DNA of 64,000 nt, from NCBI RefSeq assembly GCF_028622115.1, contig NZ_CP097263.1, positions 6,324,001-6,388,000 of the forward strand, in the 5' to 3' direction. Positions 62,553 to 64,000 of the stretch are shown piece by piece. A model generated the notes under the pieces. It had not been told where the DNA came from. It saw only the letters and a list, made by a program, of their open reading frames with translations, and did no database searches. This DNA is from Kutzneria chonburiensis. Its GTDB lineage: Bacteria; Actinomycetota; Actinomycetes; Mycobacteriales; Pseudonocardiaceae. Positions within the stretch are counted from its first letter, which is position 1; each line of letters begins with the position of its first letter. The position numbers were made by a program, and so were the translations under genes.

Positions 62553-64000
62553 CATTGGCGGACGGCCAGCACGTCCGGTCCGGCGACCGTCACGCTGGCC
62601 GAGGCGATGGTTTCGGCGTTGGCGTCGCCGGAGCCGTCGGAGGAGATGCGGAAGTCGGAGCCGCCGTTCTCGCGGTGCCCGAACTTGGCGTCCTTGACCG
62701 TGATGGTGACGTCCTTCCAGGTGTTGGTGCCGGTCTTCTGGATCCGCTTGGCATCGACGTAGGCGGCGTTCACGGCGTCGTACTGGACGACGAAGGTGTC
62801 GGTGCCGCTGTCCAGGTACCGCACGGTGATGGTCGCGTCGTAGGGACCGGTACCGGGGATGGCGCGCTGGTCGGCCTGGAAGTACAGGTAGCGGTAGTCG
62901 CCCCAGTCGTGGGCGTGCACCATCTTGCGTCCGGAGACGCCATCGACCTCGACCGGCGCGGTGGCGCCGTCGTTGGCGTATTCGACCTGGGTGAGCCCGC
63001 AGTCGGTGTTGGTCGCGCCGAGCGTGCTGCACCCGGTGGTCGTGTGATCGGTCCCGGCGACGGCGAAGTAGGCCGTGGCCCGCTGCTTGTCACCGAAGTC
63101 GACGGTCACCGGATAGATGCCGTTCGCGGTGGCGGTCACCGTGACCGGCATGGTTGCTGTCCCGTTGGCCGGGACCACGAGTTGTCCTCGCGTCAAGGAC
63201 GCCGTCGCGCCCGCGGGCACGGTCAGCGTCCATGGCACCGAAACTGGCTCGCCTGTCTGGTTCCGTGCGCCAATGTGGAACGTGCCCGCGGTCGAGGTTC
63301 CGAGCGGCGTCACAAAACCGATCGCCGGCGCCTCACCGTCGCGATAGGACTTGGGCGGCGCCGCGGTCCAGTTCGTGCCGTCACCCAGCCGGTACGTCAC
63401 GCGACCGCCCCACGAGAGCAGGTCCGACGGCAGCCAGGTGCGGTTCCAGTTGACGCCGTTCACCGCCATGCCCTGGATGTGCGGTCCCGTGCCCTGAGCG
63501 TCGATCACAATTCGGCGGCCGGTGCCGGTCCTGATCTCCGCGTGCGGGAACACCGGCGTGTTCACGGCCAGGTCGGTGGTGCCGGGCGTGACCGGGTACA
63601 GCCCGAGCGCCGACCAGACGTACCAGGCCGACTGCGCGCCGAGGTCGTCGTTGCCGGGCTCGCCGTCGGGCGTCGCCGCGAACAGTTCCGTCTGCACGCG
63701 GTGCACGACGTCCTGCGTCTTCCACGGCTGCCCGAGATAGTTGTACGTCCACGGCACGCTGAACATCGGCTCGTTGCCGGCCCAGTAATACGGCTCGACC
63801 GGACCCACGTTGAGTTTGGTGAACAGGTCGTCCAGGCGTTTGATCGCGGCATCCCGGCCGCCGATCGCGCCGATCAGGCCGGCCAGGTTCTGCGGAACCA
63901 TCCATGTGTACTGGGCGGCGTTGCCTTCGGAGTAGCCCGTCGGCGCAAACTGGCCGGGCGGCGGCGGGACGAGCACCGGGCCGGGTGAGTAGGCGCCGTC
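62534..64000 (-). CDS. GH92 alpha-mannosidase, C-terminal part
   Basis: The gene runs off the right edge; 488 codons are visible. GYSEGNAAQYTWMVPQN, FSVPWTYNYLGQPWKTQ and GNDDLGAQSAWYVWSALGL are glycoside hydrolase family 92 motifs, an exo-acting alpha-1,2-mannosidase family; the Asp pair in NDDLG lies at the active site. After the catalytic part come a CARDB/NPCBM-associated-like beta domain (about 255-320 of the visible part) and a lectin-like carbohydrate-binding domain to the end. Probably secreted. Confidence 0.9.
   Translation of the reverse strand, partial: DGAYSPGPVLVPPPPGQFAPTGYSEGNAAQYTWMVPQNLAGLIGAIGGRDAAIKRLDDLFTKLNVGPVEPYYWAGNEPMFSVPWTYNYLGQPWKTQDVVHRVQTELFAATPDGEPGNDDLGAQSAWYVWSALGLYPVTPGTTDLAVNTPVFPHAEIRTGTGRRIVIDAQGTGPHIQGMAVNGVNWNRTWLPSDLLSWGGRVTYRLGDGTNWTAAPPKSYRDGEAPAIGFVTPLGTSTAGTFHIGARNQTGEPVSVPWTLTVPAGATASLTRGQLVVPANGTATMPVTVTATANGIYPVTVDFGDKQRATAYFAVAGTDHTTTGCSTLGATNTDCGLTQVEYANDGATAPVEVDGVSGRKMVHAHDWGDYRYLYFQADQRAIPGTGPYDATITVRYLDSGTDTFVVQYDAVNAAYVDAKRIQKTGTNTWKDVTITVKDAKFGHRENGGSDFRISSDGSGDANAETIASASVTVAGPDVLAVRQCPASPA

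Overview
This 64 kb window is high-GC actinobacterial chromosome, most likely from the family Pseudonocardiaceae. The evidence is strong G/C bias at third codon positions, many GTG starts, WhiB1, a SigR/RsrA pair, a Kgd-type 2-oxoglutarate enzyme, MtrA-MtrB-LpqB, and the 24-residue ribosomal protein bL37. From about 32.6 to 61.0 kb the gene order follows what I recall of the Mycobacterium tuberculosis Rv3218-Rv3247c block (whiB1, pdtaS, biotinyl protein, rshA, sigH, SRAP, aroA, rsgA, DUF6912, tgs, Rv3235-like, secA, hpf, comFC, lpqB, mtrB, mtrA, tmk). Extra genes are inserted in it. There is no prophage, insertion sequence, CRISPR array, tRNA or rRNA that I can see.

Layout. 0-5.6 kb: end of an ABC exporter, kgd, a small DUF6104 protein and surE. 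5.6-13.3 kb: a minus-strand histidine-degradation operon (hutH, hutU, an M20 amidohydrolase, hutF, hutI) with a divergent IclR regulator and a palindromic operator candidate. hutU and the amidohydrolase each carry one apparent single-base deletion. 13.4-16.7 kb: an OpuC-type osmoprotectant ABC transporter. 16.8-22.9 kb: a branched-polyamine-synthase-like enzyme, a large PAS-GGDEF-EAL protein and malic enzyme. 23.2-29.9 kb: a sugar epimerase, nickel superoxide dismutase with its protease, unknown proteins, and a translationally coupled pair of an ornithine-cyclodeaminase homologue and a HAL-family lyase that lacks the MIO serine. 30-33.5 kb: phosphatase, acetyltransferase, membrane proteins and a lipid kinase. 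33.8-61 kb: the conserved block described above. 61-64 kb: a J-domain/membrane/NERD-like fusion and the 3' end of a GH92 mannosidase.

Regulation visible in sequence: two CRP-type sites upstream of whiB1; an exact GGAAT-N18-GTT SigR-type promoter upstream of sigR itself; and strong hairpin terminators between most convergent genes. One hairpin family recurs at three convergent gene ends and overlaps or supplies the stop codons there.

Most notable: (1) a 231-residue protein of about seven 28-30 residue repeats, coupled by GTGA overlaps between mtrB and lpqB; (2) a 16S rRNA m7G1405 methyltransferase of the Sgm/Krm aminoglycoside-resistance family, embedded in the housekeeping rsgA neighbourhood; (3) the cyclodeaminase plus MIO-less lyase pair; (4) a polyamine-synthase-like protein with a large extra C-terminal domain; (5) a J-domain/NERD fusion.
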